A DNA stretch of 64,000 nucleotides from Marchantia polymorpha subsp. ruderalis (lineage: Eukaryota; Streptophyta; Marchantiopsida; Marchantiales; Marchantiaceae). Made by a program: the position numbers and the translations under genes. Of this stretch, positions 1 through 11,689 are shown in pieces (position 1 is the stretch's first letter; the number at the start of each line of letters is the position of its first letter). Location of the stretch: contig AP031357.1 of NCBI GenBank assembly GCA_037833965.1, positions 10,126,001 to 10,190,000 on the forward strand, read 5' to 3'. The notes under the pieces are model-generated. The model saw only the letters and a program-made list of their open reading frames with translations, did no database searches and was not told where the DNA came from.

Positions 1-1678
1 TAATGGGAACTAGGTCTGTTCTAGAGTGCAAGACATCTGCTTTCAACTTGCTTCTACTCCTTTCATCGTCTTAGTGGCAAGCAAGGTCGTGTGCTCTATA
101 CTTTACGGTTAGATCTGGAAACTAATAAGAGAAATATCTTATCTCTAACGCTTTTCAGTAGTTGGCATGTTTCTCTAGTCTAAAGGTTCTACCTCAGTCC
201 CCGAGTGAGAACAATGAACTTCATCACCATGGTTGGATATGGTTGCCTGAAATGAGGATCAAAGGCTGCCGACTAAACGTGGACTACATCTAGATCCATC
301 AACTTAATCTAAGTTTGGGACTCCACCATCAAAATGAAATTGGTGCATGAGAGATGAGAGAGTTCCCTTGTCTTCTAGTGTATGTGAAACGAGAGTAGTG
401 CAAATTGAACACTCGGAAATATCAATGGTAGACACATGGTTCGTCCTTCAATTTGGGGAGGATCAATCTACAGAGACAACGTGAGGATCAAACTGAAAAT
501 TCTGGAGAGAATGTCAAGATAATACAGAATTTCACATTTGCAGCTCAGGGTAGAGATGGAGGTCGAGTTGATCTAACAAAAGTTGGACACAGAAGAAATA
601 GCTTAGAGAAGTCCCTCGACCAGTTCGAGGTCAACCGTGTCCGAATTACCGGATTTGAAAAAACAGATGAGGTCACTTTAACCTAATCAGACTCAGAAAC
701 AGCTGGAGGAAAGTTTGAGGGAGCACAATGTCTAATAGCTAAAGCACTAACTAGAAGCCAAGCTCATCTCCTTAAATAAGTCATGATTTATCAAGAGCTA
801 GTCTGTCAAGGAATCAGCCGAATTCAGCCAGAAGTCAGATACATCCCCAGGAAAATCGCCACTAACTAACGGCGAGAGGGTGGGAGCTTCCATACGAGGG
901 TCTGAAGTGGATGATACTTTGATCTTTTTGATGAGTGTTTTACATATTCCACACCAGTTGTTCATAAAATTCGTCATCCGGAGCGGCTAAATTAAAAGAA
1001 AAGCGCAAAGAAGAAAACGTATAAGTTTGGGAGAAGCTTTAAATTGCACTTGATAGTCCACAGCTTTTACTAGCTCATTCAGATATATCATTCCTGTTAC
1101 TATTGTACTTTGGTCTGAGCGCAGGAACTCCAGAATCTAAGGTTCTGAAAAGTAAAACTTTCATGTGGACTGACCTGCACTGAGCTCCTTACTACGATCA
1201 AGCAGTATCACACTTCCCCTCGGAGTCTGCAGTCGTGCGTCGTATCAAATCATTGTAGCTTTTGCAAGATCTCAATAACCATGGACCGTGCTTCAAGAAG
1301 GCGAAAGAAAAATTCGATGACTTCTTGGGTTCAAGAGTCAAAATTCTTGAGCCGTCAAGGTTTCTTATAAGTAGTTCAATTTGGAACGATGCTGGTTTGG
1401 GATTCTTGGTCGAGCAACGAACCTGCTGGTGACATCAGCATATGATTACCAGTGCAAGTGAAGCCAAAAACGTAGCCTGGTCCTGGTTTCACTTCTTCAA
1501 ATGTACACGAAAGACTGTCACTCAGCAACCCTAGACTCTCGACACGCATGCTTGGTCAAAGCTGGACTGAATCCTGTCATAAACAGCGGAAGATGTCGAG
1601 AGAACGTGAGACCTTCAGTCATTCAAGCATTCGTAGAAGAAGTCCCACTGAACATGTATGAACTCTAAATTTTTGTAC
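1..1678. other. Intergenic, no gene recognised
   Basis: Only short open frames without recognisable domains occur here. The last ~100 bases (from about 1580) are distantly similar to 18740-18830, so the edge of the duplicated mosaic starts inside this stretch. I see no RNA gene or complete mobile element. Confidence 0.6.
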
Positions 1679-1699
1679 TGCAATTTCAAGTTGGGAGTA

Positions 1700-1935
1700 A
1701 GTTTGGATTATACCTTAATCTCAAATTCTCCAAGTTGGCAGCTTAGTAGTTGAAGATGGAGTTGGTGCTACCAAAATATAAAAGTCGAGCAGATGCAGGT
1801 GTATCATTAAGAGCTTTGTTGTAGGCTTGATCCAGCTCATTGATAAACACAATACAGCCCATAGCGTCCTCTTGTACCCGGGGAATGGATGCCAGAACAG
1901 TCATAGCTATGGTGCTGCAGCCTGTATCCTGGATT
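1700..1935 (-). pseudogene. Exon-like fragment with AAA-type Walker B resemblance (copy 1)
   Basis: The minus-strand frame encodes a stretch with the core CIVFINELDQA, preceded by RVQEDAMG. It resembles the Walker B region of AAA ATPases, and the FIN-LD form recalls Rubisco activase (FINDLD). No Walker A or other AAA motif is visible nearby. The same frame is open in copy 2 at 20098-20346. This is a resemblance only; it is most likely a gene fragment carried in the duplicated block. Confidence 0.25.
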
Positions 1936-2809
1936 AGGAGTATTGAAGAAGAGAATATTTTTTGGCTCCATTTGAAGTTCAGATCTGGACAACAAACTCA
2001 AGCACCTGGCGTGCAAACAAATTCAAAAGGATCAAAATCAGATGGTGGGCAAAGTCTGCGCAAAGCCTTTTCTTTCTCTCATGAATTGTTTACCTTGATA
2101 TCGGCGATGATTTTTATCATGGCCTCAGCGATCACTTCAGTTAGCACTTGCGATGCAGTCTAGCTTTTGAGTAAGATTGCATCCTCCAATTTCAACGCTA
2201 TACAATCCTTCTTCATAGGATTCATGTCGAGGTAGAAATTGCTTGGACGGCACGCACGGCTGGATAAACAGTCAGAGGACAAGTTTATGGTATTAGTCAT
2301 TGGAACTGGTAGGATCATAAAGCTGAACCCACATCCTCGATGAAGTAATTAGCTTCCTACATAGCAAACGAGAACTCTTAATAAGCTGTTCTTTTCAGCG
2401 GCTTGTACGGATCCTGCTTCCACTGAAGAAAATCCCACCTGTGACAACAATCCAAATTCTTCATCAAGGTCTTTGTAAGTTTTTGGCCAACTTTATATGG
2501 ATGTTATGAAATCGATAAGCAGTACTAAAAAAAGAGTTAAATCCAAGTACAAGATCTCTACTTTCCAAGCGTTCCTATTCAGCTACCATTCCACCCATCC
2601 TTAAAAAGCTATCATATTGAAGAACAGCAGAGGAACCCATTATCTAATGCTTCAACTGAACAACAAACATTCATTCAAAGGCGGGAAGTATAGGACCACT
2701 CCCTATTTTCAATCGATGGGACTCTTTGTCTTCATTGCATTTTGGCATATTGACTTGCAAAACCATGTTTCACCCGCATCAGCTTCCAGGAATAGGCCAA
2801 AATCAAAAC

Positions 2810-3150
2810 TTTTTACCCAACTCTTTGGGGACAATTAACAAAACGATATCTCAAGACACCAAAAACCATAGGCTGTACCGGCGAGATCCAACGGTGAAAT
2901 AAATCCCCGGCTGGAAGTCAGAGGAACTTTAGTACCCCAATGCCCAAATATTTTATTCGGCCGCAAAGCGAACCAAGTGCGAAAGCGAGAGAAGGAAACA
3001 AGTTTTCTTCTCGGCCCAGTGAAGCGCTGGCAACAGAAGGAAAGGGGTCTATGCAGTACCTGCCTATACTTGGCAGGTTGAACTCTACAAAATCAACTGA
3101 TATCATTCCAGGTGATCCGGGTGGATCCGGCTGCGTGTGGAGTGGAAACT
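2810..3150. repeat. Extra ~340-bp segment absent from copy 2
   Basis: Alignment of the two duplicate blocks is continuous on both sides. Copy 1 contains this segment between two AAACTTT words, while copy 2 has a single one near 21224. The base composition and wording (purine-rich, GGCCGCAAAGCG-like) differ from the surroundings and remind me of plant organellar DNA, which I cannot confirm. Either copy 2 lost it by recombination between the 7-bp words or copy 1 gained it. Confidence 0.55.
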
Positions 3151-3198
3151 TTCCTGGATAAAGAAAGCTATTTAACCTGCAAATCAACTTGAATACTA

Positions 3199-4254
3199 TT
3201 ATACATCCCATAACTGTTCAAGAAACATCAGAAGTAGAACGATTGCGCCAATTGGTATAATGCCAATTTTCTGAAAAACTAAAACCATGGCCACGACCAT
3301 TCCGAGACTTATTGACCAGAAACCATGCAACTGCTGGCCATTTTGATACAAAAGTACCAAATTGTCACAGCTTGAGTGATTAGATAATCTCATGAAAGTT
3401 GGAGAGGGTAGAGGGCTTGGGGGAGAGGGAAGGAGAGATGCCGTGCTCCTCGAGTGAAGGATCAAACGCTGATCGGCCTCGTGCATCGGTGCGAGTAACT
3501 ACGGGGAAAGAGCTATTGTCGTCAAGGATTTCTTGAGCACACAGAGCAGTCTAGCACCTGCCTGTGCTGGACTGGTGCTTTGAAGGCATGGAGGCAATGT
3601 GCGTATGTCGAAGGTGATCGACGATGCGTCTTGAGTCTTGATAGATATCCGGGTACCGAGGATAATACATGTTGCATAGACTCTTCCTTTATATCCATGA
3701 ACCTGCAAAACTGAGAGACCATCTTCACCAGCAATATTTTCCTCTCTGCTGGTAAGTTCTTCCACCTCCAAAACTGAGACATCATCTTCACCAGCCATCT
3801 TTTCCTCTCTGCTTGTAAATTTCTCGACCTGCAAAACTGTGAGAACATCTTCAATGACAATCTTTTCCCCTCTGCTTTTAAATTCCTCAACCTGCAAAAC
3901 TGACACAACATCGATAAGAGGATACTCAACTTCAACACCAAGATAAGAACTTCTATAAGAGATTTCAGTATTTAACTGATAGGTAGATTTTGCAGAATGA
4001 AAATTTTCAATAGCATCACAAAAATTGATAACGATTGGACTTGATTCGTCAATAGTAATCACGTAATGATTACTATGTTTTTCCAATTCTTCTTCCCTAT
4101 CAAAGTCGGGCATGGTAATGCTGACATGATCAGAAGGTTGATCCTGAGTAGAAAAAACTTCTCTTTTAGTGTTAGATAAGAACCAAGCAAAGGCAAAACC
4201 AAAAAACACCATCATAATGCACAATAGAAAGAACAGTAACAGAGAGAAATCCAT
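3199..4254 (-). pseudogene. Membrane-anchored 21-residue-repeat protein, copy 1 (nonsense-interrupted)
   Basis: This is the paralogue of the intact ORF at 21277-22398. The ATG is at 4252-4254. The order is an N-terminal hydrophobic anchor (residues ~4-27), an acidic region, three full 21-residue repeats of the form VSVLQVEELTSREEKI, then a proline/serine segment and a hydrophobic C-terminal tail. A TCG-to-TAG change at 3499-3501 stops the frame after 251 residues. Downstream the same frame stays open to a terminator at 3199, so the rest of the protein, including the C-terminal membrane segment, is preserved but not translated by normal reading. It could be a recent pseudogene or encode a shortened protein lacking the C-terminal membrane segment. 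I do not recognise a named family. Confidence 0.6.
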
Positions 4255-4563
4255 GATTGCACAGAATTCTAAGAAATACCAAATGATAGCAGTGAGTTAG
4301 TTAATGATGATGGCACAAATTGCAAGTAAGACACAAAGATAGCCGCGAGTGAGTTAAGGATGATAGTAGTGAGCTAAGAGCGCTGAGAACGAGAGAGTGT
4401 GTACTTCGTAAAGTGAAGAAATGATATAGTTTCTCGTATTTATGTAAAATTTCATAACGATAACGCACATCATCAGAAAGTCGTTAGAACGAACTATCTG
4501 AGCACGAGAACATTTCCAAGCGCACCTGTCTGAACACTATCCGTGGGCGCCCTCCCTATAAAA
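4255..4563. promoter_or_regulatory. Shared divergent upstream region, copy 1
   Basis: About 300 bases separate the minus-strand repeat-protein ORF (start 4254) from a plus-strand TATAAAA at 4557-4563. The stretch is strongly conserved in copy 2 (22399-22706, TATAAAA at 22700-22706). This suggests a bidirectional promoter region; the role is inferred from position only. Confidence 0.4.
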
Positions 4564-4586
4564 CGTCTAGAATCCCGTGCTGTCCG

Positions 4587-4868
4587 TTGGTGGACACAGC
4601 AGAATTGAAACTTGGAGTTTATTTTGTTACATTGGACAGAAAACGAGAAAAGAAATTGGCACGTACTGAAATGATTCTTCTGAGATGTTGCACTGTTCTT
4701 GATTTTGACGAATTTGGCAACTTGATACTTCAGATGTCATATCTAAACGTTGGCAGGGGTCCAACGACACTCTCGATAGTTGTGCAAACTCACCCAGTGC
4801 ACAAGAGGCATGTACTCTATTTGAACCATACGAGATTAAGAGATCGAATGGCGGAAGAGGAAAGATGA
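4587..4868 (+). pseudogene. Small ORF after TATAAAA, copy 1; possibly an Sm-like remnant
   Basis: A 94-codon open frame (93 residues) lies 24 bases after the TATAAAA at 4557-4563. The first codon is TTG, and the first in-frame ATG comes only at residue 29. The segment VLDFDEFGNLILQ weakly resembles the Sm1 motif of LSm proteins (as in LSM1), but no Sm2 motif is visible. The frame is also open in copy 2 (22720-23007). Whether it is translated is doubtful; it may be part of a transcript leader or a decayed gene. Confidence 0.2.
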
Positions 4869-4950
4869 GAAGGAAGAGCAAACAACTGAGACATTTACAG
4901 ATGACGTGTCAAAAAGCACGGGAGGTGAAATTGACGTGTTCATTTCTTAC

Positions 4951-5080
4951 CTCTACGGCATCGTCCATGAAGTATTTAGCTTCGTATATAGCAAATGAGA
5001 ACTCTCCATAAGCGGTGCTTTTGAGCGGCTTCTACCACATGGAATTTCTAAGGGACCTCTCCCCTCTCAGTTGACCTGCT
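4951..5080 (-). pseudogene. Exon-like fragment, copy 1 (TAG-interrupted)
   Basis: This is the minus-strand counterpart of the open exon-like stretch at 23090-23217. It ends in a good donor (GAG|GTAAGA) at 4951, but a TAC codon after the tryptophan is TAG here. Together with the nonsense change at 3499 this marks copy 1 as the decaying one. No family is recognised. Confidence 0.3.
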
Positions 5081-5483
5081 AAGGATATCATACTACTCCT
5101 GGACCGAAATTTACTCACTGAAAATATTTTCCAATCCTTGATAACATCGAAAGGTCTCCTATGTTCTCTATTCCATGACCTCGTTTACCCCTCTGATACT
5201 CCATGGAAAGACAAATCTAATCCTCCTTGTGTATACCACAACCAGGGATTACAATAGAGGCATCCTCTGATCATCAGCGCATTCATTTAGACCAGAAGTG
5301 AACCTGTATCTCCATTTCGATCACTATTCACCTTCCGGTGCCTCCCTTTAAAAGACCTAGAGCACACTGTACGCTGACATAAGAAAGTGATAGATCTCCA
5401 AGCTCAGACTTTCTTGACGTCCACCCGGCATAGAATGAAAGCAACTGCATATAACAATTAGACAGCGTCTGCATCTCACATCA

Positions 5484-5628
5484 AAAAGCACACGTTCGGT
5501 CGAGAACGTTCGACGTAGCTAAACGGGAGTATGTTAAGATATGCTGCCCAAATTTGTATTTTGTATTTTGACCCGGCATGTAGGCCGATAGAACGTGTGC
5601 TTTTAGCTAAACATCCTCCCGTTCAGCT
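5484..5628. repeat. Two interleaved inverted repeats, copy 1
   Basis: AAAAGCACACGTTC (5484-5497) is answered by its exact reverse complement at 5591-5604. AGCTAAACGGGAG (5517-5529) is answered, with one mismatch, at 5616-5628. The order is 1-2-1'-2', so the pairings cross, as in a pseudoknot, rather than nest. The palindrome GAACGTTC lies between the left arms. The arrangement is unchanged in copy 2 at 39830-39974. Confidence 0.75.
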
Positions 5629-6369
5629 AGGCCGTTGTAGATTACCTCCGCCTGAAAAACGTGATTGTTATTCGATGTAACATTATTTAATGGTGGATGT
5701 TTCGAACGTTATTCCTCTGAATATGAGACCTATCGGATAAGAAGAAACCGGTCAGTCTGAGGTAATCAACTGCCGCCATGCACCGAGCTCTGAATTTGAA
5801 TTTGGCTTTGGCTGAAGCAAATGCCGACACGGGCTTCCGAAGGCGCTCATGGTTTGAAAACCACCGTTGCGAGCTGTTCTTGGGACGGAAAGGCGCCCAA
5901 GCCGCGCCTAGATTAAGGACAGGAGAGTACGTAACGCCTTCTTTGAGATCGGCCACTCATGGAACAACTGTTCCCGGAGGTATATTCTTATAGCGGAAAA
6001 AAATTCCGCCGTGTGCGAGAGGGGGTGGAGGGATCAATTCCTTCACTATCGGCGATCCCACTAAGTAATAGCTGCAAGCATCTATTCTTTTCGGAGCAAC
6101 TCATTCCACAATTTCTCTTAGCGTGCGCTAATCTGCACTTGAGCTTAGAAACTCGCTGATTTCTAGAGCTGCATCCTTTGCCTAGTCTAATCTCCTCAAC
6201 AAGCCCCTGAACTAGAATGTTTGTCCATTTCCCTTACCGTCTATCATCGAACCCGCACAGGAGCATGCGGGACCTATATTATAGCTGTGACCTAGCGTGA
6301 TGCAACCAGTTTCATCGTGTTCATACATGATGAAAGGAAGGAGGATGACAGGAAGAAGCCAATCTCGGA

Positions 6370-6875
6370 TCCAAAAATGTCAGTTGATATGCAAGAAGAA
6401 TTGGAAAAACATAGTAATCATTAAGTGATCACTATTCACGAATCAAGTCGAATTGTTCTCAGTTTCTGTGATGCTATTGAAAAATTTCATTCCGCAAAAT
6501 TTACCTTTGAGTTCAATACTGAAGTATCTTATAGAAGTTCTTATCTTGGTGTTGAAGTTGAGTCTACTCTTCTCTATGTTGTCTCAGTTTTGTAGGTTGA
6601 CGAATTTATAAGCAGACAGGAAAAGATTGTGCTAGTGAAGATGTTGTCTCAGTTTTGCAGGTTGAGGAGTTTACCAGTAAAGAGTAAAAGATTGCTGGTG
6701 AAGATGTTGTCTCAATTTTGCAGGTTCATGAATATAAAGTAAAAGTGTATGCAACATGCATTATCCTCGGGAGCAGAAAATCTATCAGGCCTCAACACGC
6801 ATCCTCGATCACCTTCGACAGACGCACATTGCCTTCATGTCTACAAACCTGTTGCTCTCTTCTTCTCTTCTTTCT
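6370..6875 (+). pseudogene. Decayed third copy of the 21-residue-repeat protein gene
   Basis: On the plus strand, similarity to the middle of the repeat-protein ORF (about residues 47-248 of the 21277-22398 protein) is clear at the DNA level. It includes the LEKHSNHYVIT-like region, two to three 63-bp repeat units and the VYATCIILG segment. It is in the opposite orientation to the other two copies and contains several in-frame stops and small shifts. There is no N-terminal anchor or C-terminal membrane tail. It is a non-functional relic that shows the family was duplicated more than once. Confidence 0.6.
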
Positions 6876-6939
6876 TTCCGACTCTGCACTCCGGCCCCTC
6901 TACTAGTTCCAGTTTCAGCTACTGATCTCAAGCCACGAC

Positions 6940-7790
6940 CATAAAGCTCAATTTACTGTCTCAGCTGCAAGAAGTTTAAGTTCGATCCAAGGAAAAACAA
7001 TCAAATACTCACAATCATTTATTTGATTTGGTATTTTTGAAACTAATGAACCAGGAGTTACCCCTAGAAACAGTAAAAGATAACCAAACATACATACATA
7101 ATATCAATCACAATTACTTCAATCAAAAACTCTAAGAAGATGTTTATGATTATGAAAACTTTGCTAGAGCAATTGACTACGAAATATCATTGGTAGCACA
7201 ACTAGAGTAGCATAACTTGTTACCACTCTACTCTTCTCTAACAAACAAAAATACTGAAACTCAAAAGCTTACCGGAGAAGGAGACCTTGAAAGAGATACA
7301 AGCAGCACGCTTGTTAAGCACCATCAACCTTTTATAGATTGGGGAAATAACACTTGAACGTAGTTGCGAAGTGCTCTCAGCCTCACATATGGGCGATCGC
7401 GAAACTCGAACGTAGCTACGAGGTGCACTTAGACCAACAAGTGAGCAATCCCTTCACTCAGCCCAACAAATGGATGTTCGCTTCATGTACTAATCCTTCA
7501 ATTTTAACAAAACTTAATAGTTAACTGAATCTAAGAATATGTTTGACAATGTATCAACCAAAAACACACAAAAAGGAGCACAAAAGAGAAAACTAGAAGC
7601 ACAACAGGCCATGCACGCAGCTTCAACGTCAATAAATACGTGGTTTGAATATGGCTACATCCCAAAGAACATAAGGTTTCTTGAAAAAACCTAAACAGTG
7701 CTCAGTACGAGCTACGTCTTCTACTCCTAAATTGTTCGAAGCAGAAATCCGTCAATAAAGTCAGATCATTTGGGTTACCAGCCGTTTTGA
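6940..7790. repeat. Mosaic repeat block G, copy 1
   Basis: This stretch matches 19235-20092 over most of its length, and its first ~300 bases also match 43710-44035. It contains no convincing coding frame. The last 300 bases (7495-7790) recur a third time at 11690-11955. Confidence 0.7.
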
Positions 7791-7799
7791 ATTATCACT

Positions 7800-10290
7800 A
7801 ACACTATTGTAATCGGAGACAGGCCTTTCTACGGCATTGTGGGCAGAGTACTAACTCTGCCATGGCTAGCTAGCTAATATATATATATTCTTTCTTCATT
7901 ATTACTAGGCTCTTTCGGATTCTTGTTGTTCCCTTGGATGTTTTGATTTCTTTGCATCCCACCTTCACAATATTGTCCCCATGTACAGTTCACGTGTAAT
8001 ACGAATTGATTAGCAGGCGCCATGGTCAGTGGACAAATGCATCCGCAGTTCCAGACAAGCCGACACTAGACACCTCGGAAGTATTTCGAGGCGCTACATA
8101 TGCAAGTTGGACACATCGGATCTGAATCATCGTTAACGTGATATGGACCTTATCATTATCATATCCCAGGTGTCTGCGGTTCAACTGACATATACTCTGA
8201 GACTTGAAGCAATGTGGACATAACTCCCAAAAATCACTAACTCACTACAACTAGTAGCTGAAGTCCCATAGATGCAGTCTACCGTTACATGCTGAGGTGT
8301 GAAACAGAATGCACCTGCTGTACCTTACCCTGGTTCTGTTTTGGATTCTTTTGCACGGGAGATTGATTGGCAAGCATTCCAGTGGAAGGATCACCTATAT
8401 ATATATATATATATTATAAAAGCCTTCAGATTTCTTTATCCTTTTCACATTGTCTCATCTTAGGCATGTAACTACATATGTCTTTTCCTTCCCACCCTGC
8501 GCATTAATATTAAGCATTACGGTGAATCGAAATGATCAGGCTACACAGTTGAATCTGCATGGTCAATCTGGAATTGAATACGTATGTCACGATAGGAACG
8601 AAACACAACCACACTTCGCATCTGAAATTTTTTCTTTTTTCTGGATGTCAGTGATTTCTTTTTCAACCACCTGGAGAATAACAGCCTTAATGGAGGCATT
8701 CTGAGAATCTTGGAGCTCTACATAATACAAAGCGAAGGGGAGTTAATCAATACCCCAGTCGGTATCTACCTGCTTCTTTAAACCTCTGTCATGTACAGCA
8801 ATTTTCCAAGAAACCTGAGTTCATACGGTAGCAGATACGAGAACGAGCCAGATTATAAATTGAAAATTCTGATTAATTACATTGGTCAGAATCACTGTGC
8901 TCTTATCGTTGCCTTCTAGTTTCATTTTCACGTGTGAACGTTCATTGATGCTTATGTAGATTGAAGTTTGTGCTTGTGCATCTTCTCTCGTGTACAGATG
9001 GCTGCAAGACAACAACCTGTGCAAAGAGACAATTCAGAACATCAGTTTCATAGACACGTAGGTAATTCAAGTTATATAAAAATATAAATCCATACCTATA
9101 ATTTGTCAGAAAGCATAGAAAAAACCGAACCAAAACCTCCCAATGTGTGCGCAGGACTGTAAGTTTGAACTAGACTTGGACGCACTGACAATTCCTTGTA
9201 CATGCTGAAAAACGCCATTTGTTCTGCTGTGCAGGGTCGCAGTCTCCAAGTGGAACTGGAGATTGCACTGAAAGTTCGCTCTGGCAATCAGTGAAGGCTC
9301 TTTGGCAGTTCTGTCAGTTCTATCTCTGATTTTCCATGAGCGAAATCGACCGGCATAATGTGCACTCCAGCCCACCATGAAACAAGTCGCATGCGAGCTG
9401 ACCGACCTCACATTCTTGGCAACCGTCCCTTGGAATGGACCGAGTCTATTTCCGTCCTATCGGACCTTGCAAGCATGAATGAGAACATCCCTGTAGTCAC
9501 AGACGACCACATTCTCGCTGAGCTGACTTCTGTACCGACTACGTTGGACATTCTCTGTACCCTTTGAACGTGCAAATCTGTGCATAGATCGTTCGGATCC
9601 GAATCGTGCCTTTATCAAAGACTAGAGTCCTCGCCTCTGCAAGTCATCTTCCATCGTCGCTGATCATCAGCAAGAAACGAAATTTCCACTGATCTGAATC
9701 TCAGATACAAAGAGAAATTTGCCTCGATGAGGACTTCAAGATCTGAAGATCCTTGAAAGTGTACAACAAACCAACGGAAAAAACCCATGTCTTCATAGTC
9801 TCCTTGAGTCAGTGGTGTCATACAAACCATTCAGCCGTGGAGATGACCATATCGTGGAGCTACATTGTGGACCACGCTTACTATGAAATCCGAACCAGAA
9901 GGAAACGTTATCCCTTCTGGTTCCGATTTTTATATTCTCGTCATCAGTCTCGTAGCCCTGTTGTTACCTTCAGTTCGGAATATACAGATTCTTCTCGTTC
10001 TGAATCGCCTCAGCCCTCGAAATATTGATGTAATCTACAACATCCAGCTCATAGACAGGAGAGATCGAGTGCATGAGTCGTTACTGGCTAGACATGGCAA
10101 CGTTTGCAAATTCTTCAATTGGAGATAAGGAATCTGATTTCTCCTGGAAGCGATTGGACGGATGCTTTTCCGCGTTGGATGTGTAGCTTGCTGAGCGCTG
10201 TGTGCGGAGTGTAATGGCATGCGCTTTAATCGCCAGAAGCAGAAACCTATTTTGGAATGTGAAAGGAAGAGATGTATAGAAGCCATCAGC
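7800..10290. repeat. Mosaic repeat block B, copy 1
   Basis: It is similar along its length to 11960-14227, and a ~700-bp inner part (about 8585-9270) recurs at 18043-18745. A small hairpin, GGCAGAGT-ACTA-ACTCTGCC (7842-7861), sits near the left end in this copy and in the next (12032-12051). A (TA)n run lies at about 8396-8415. Short open frames on both strands are shared between copies, but none has a recognisable domain. It is probably an uncharacterised repeat or a set of gene fragments. Confidence 0.65.
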
Positions 10291-11689
10291 CACCGTGTAA
10301 GAATAGGCAATTGTAGAGTGAGTGCGAAATGTTTCTTGAATCTCGCATCAGGACTTCAAGGAAATCCCGAATCTAACCTCAAGTCTTTAGAACTACAAGA
10401 CGCGTGGAAGGACTTTAGTGTGGTGAAGCATGTGGCTGACATGATAACATTGCTACTCGATTGGAAATGTTGAATATAGGCGGCTTCTTGGACCACATGT
10501 ATGAGGAGACCGTTGGAATCCTGTCCTAGGCTTTGACTCAGAGCTCATCTTTGAAACAAATTAATTTAGATAAGATGGAGTGGGGAACGCAGGCATTCAA
10601 ATTCATAAATATTTTGTTGTATATATTTAAGAAAGATAATTCCAATAACATTTTATCAATGAGTGATGAAAAAATTTAGGATTTCTAGTATAATATTTGT
10701 TAATCTTATTTACTTTTTAAAAAAAATTGCTGTTTTGAAGTCAATCTATCTATGTCTAAATACAAATGTGAATACTGGATCTCAATGCACTTATCGCTTA
10801 GATCGAAAGCATATTATTTCACGATAACATATCGAATTTGGGCAACTCATATCAAATTCGGGGACAAGAAACAATGGCAGTGAGAGACTTTGAGACACAA
10901 CGATGACCACGCAAAATAGCAGGAAATGTCATAGTTTAGCGATATGATGAAAAAAAACTGTACAAAGTCGAATATTCTTCTTGCTGCATTTCTACCTTCA
11001 AGCACTTGAACTTGTGCAAGGACTGCGTGTTATAAATTTGTATCTAAGCTCACTTATATTGTAAAGAGAACAGACAGCCAAGCAAGAATATGAAAACCTC
11101 TGTCGGGCAAGAACTATCTTAGCCCATATCATGCGAGTAGAGAAAAAATATATTCAGAAAAAGCTGACCAATATCTCGTTGCGGAATTTTTGGAGACTCT
11201 TAATGAATTGAATGCGAGGAGAAGGAAGATATTTAAGGACAGAAATTGTGAATGTATCGACAAAACCAGAAAATTGACCTTCCAAATTGCTAGATGATTA
11301 GAATGAGCTAGAGTCAAAATCTATATTTTTTCATTACTAATTTTTGATGATTTTTCTTAAGTTAATTCAATACTATATTTATTCATTTCGAACATTGAAT
11401 TATGATATACTTGAGATACTCACCAACAAATAGAATGCAGTTTCTTAATGAGCACTTGCTTTAAAACAGATTGAAGTTTTCGTGCAAGACAAGGTATTTA
11501 ACTTGACTTGCATGCAGTATATAGGTAAATTTGCCTAGACATTCCAATTTATATTACCAATGTGTTGGGAAAGAAGGTCTTAGAATATTCTTGACATGAT
11601 ACTCCGCCTTATGAACAAGTACAGTATATGATATGTTACGAAGGAGGAAGTGCCTTTCAGATACCATCTGAATATGTTCCAATGTACGA
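10291..11689. other. Intergenic, AT-rich, no gene recognised
   Basis: The right part (10560-11420) is AT-rich with many short A/T runs. No coding frame, RNA gene or repeat structure stands out. Confidence 0.5.

Larger units (their letters stand above)
1679..6355. repeat. Segmental duplication, copy 1 (empty-site copy)
   Basis: This block is highly similar, in the same orientation, to 20093-23375 continued at 39584-40715. The two copies share exon-like pieces, a membrane-protein ORF, its upstream region and flanking non-coding DNA. Copy 1 runs without interruption through 5226-5245, where copy 2 is split by the 16.2-kb retroelement insertion, so it records the pre-insertion sequence. Copy 1 looks the more degraded: two frames open in copy 2 carry TAG stops here (3499-3501 and in the exon-like stretch near 5033). 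It also holds an extra ~340 bases (about 2810-3150) absent from copy 2. The ends are estimated by eye. Confidence 0.85.

Noticed and set aside
4587..4868. A functional LSM1-like gene
   Set aside because: Only a weak Sm1-like segment is visible, there is no Sm2 motif and no ATG at the start, so it is listed only as a possible remnant.
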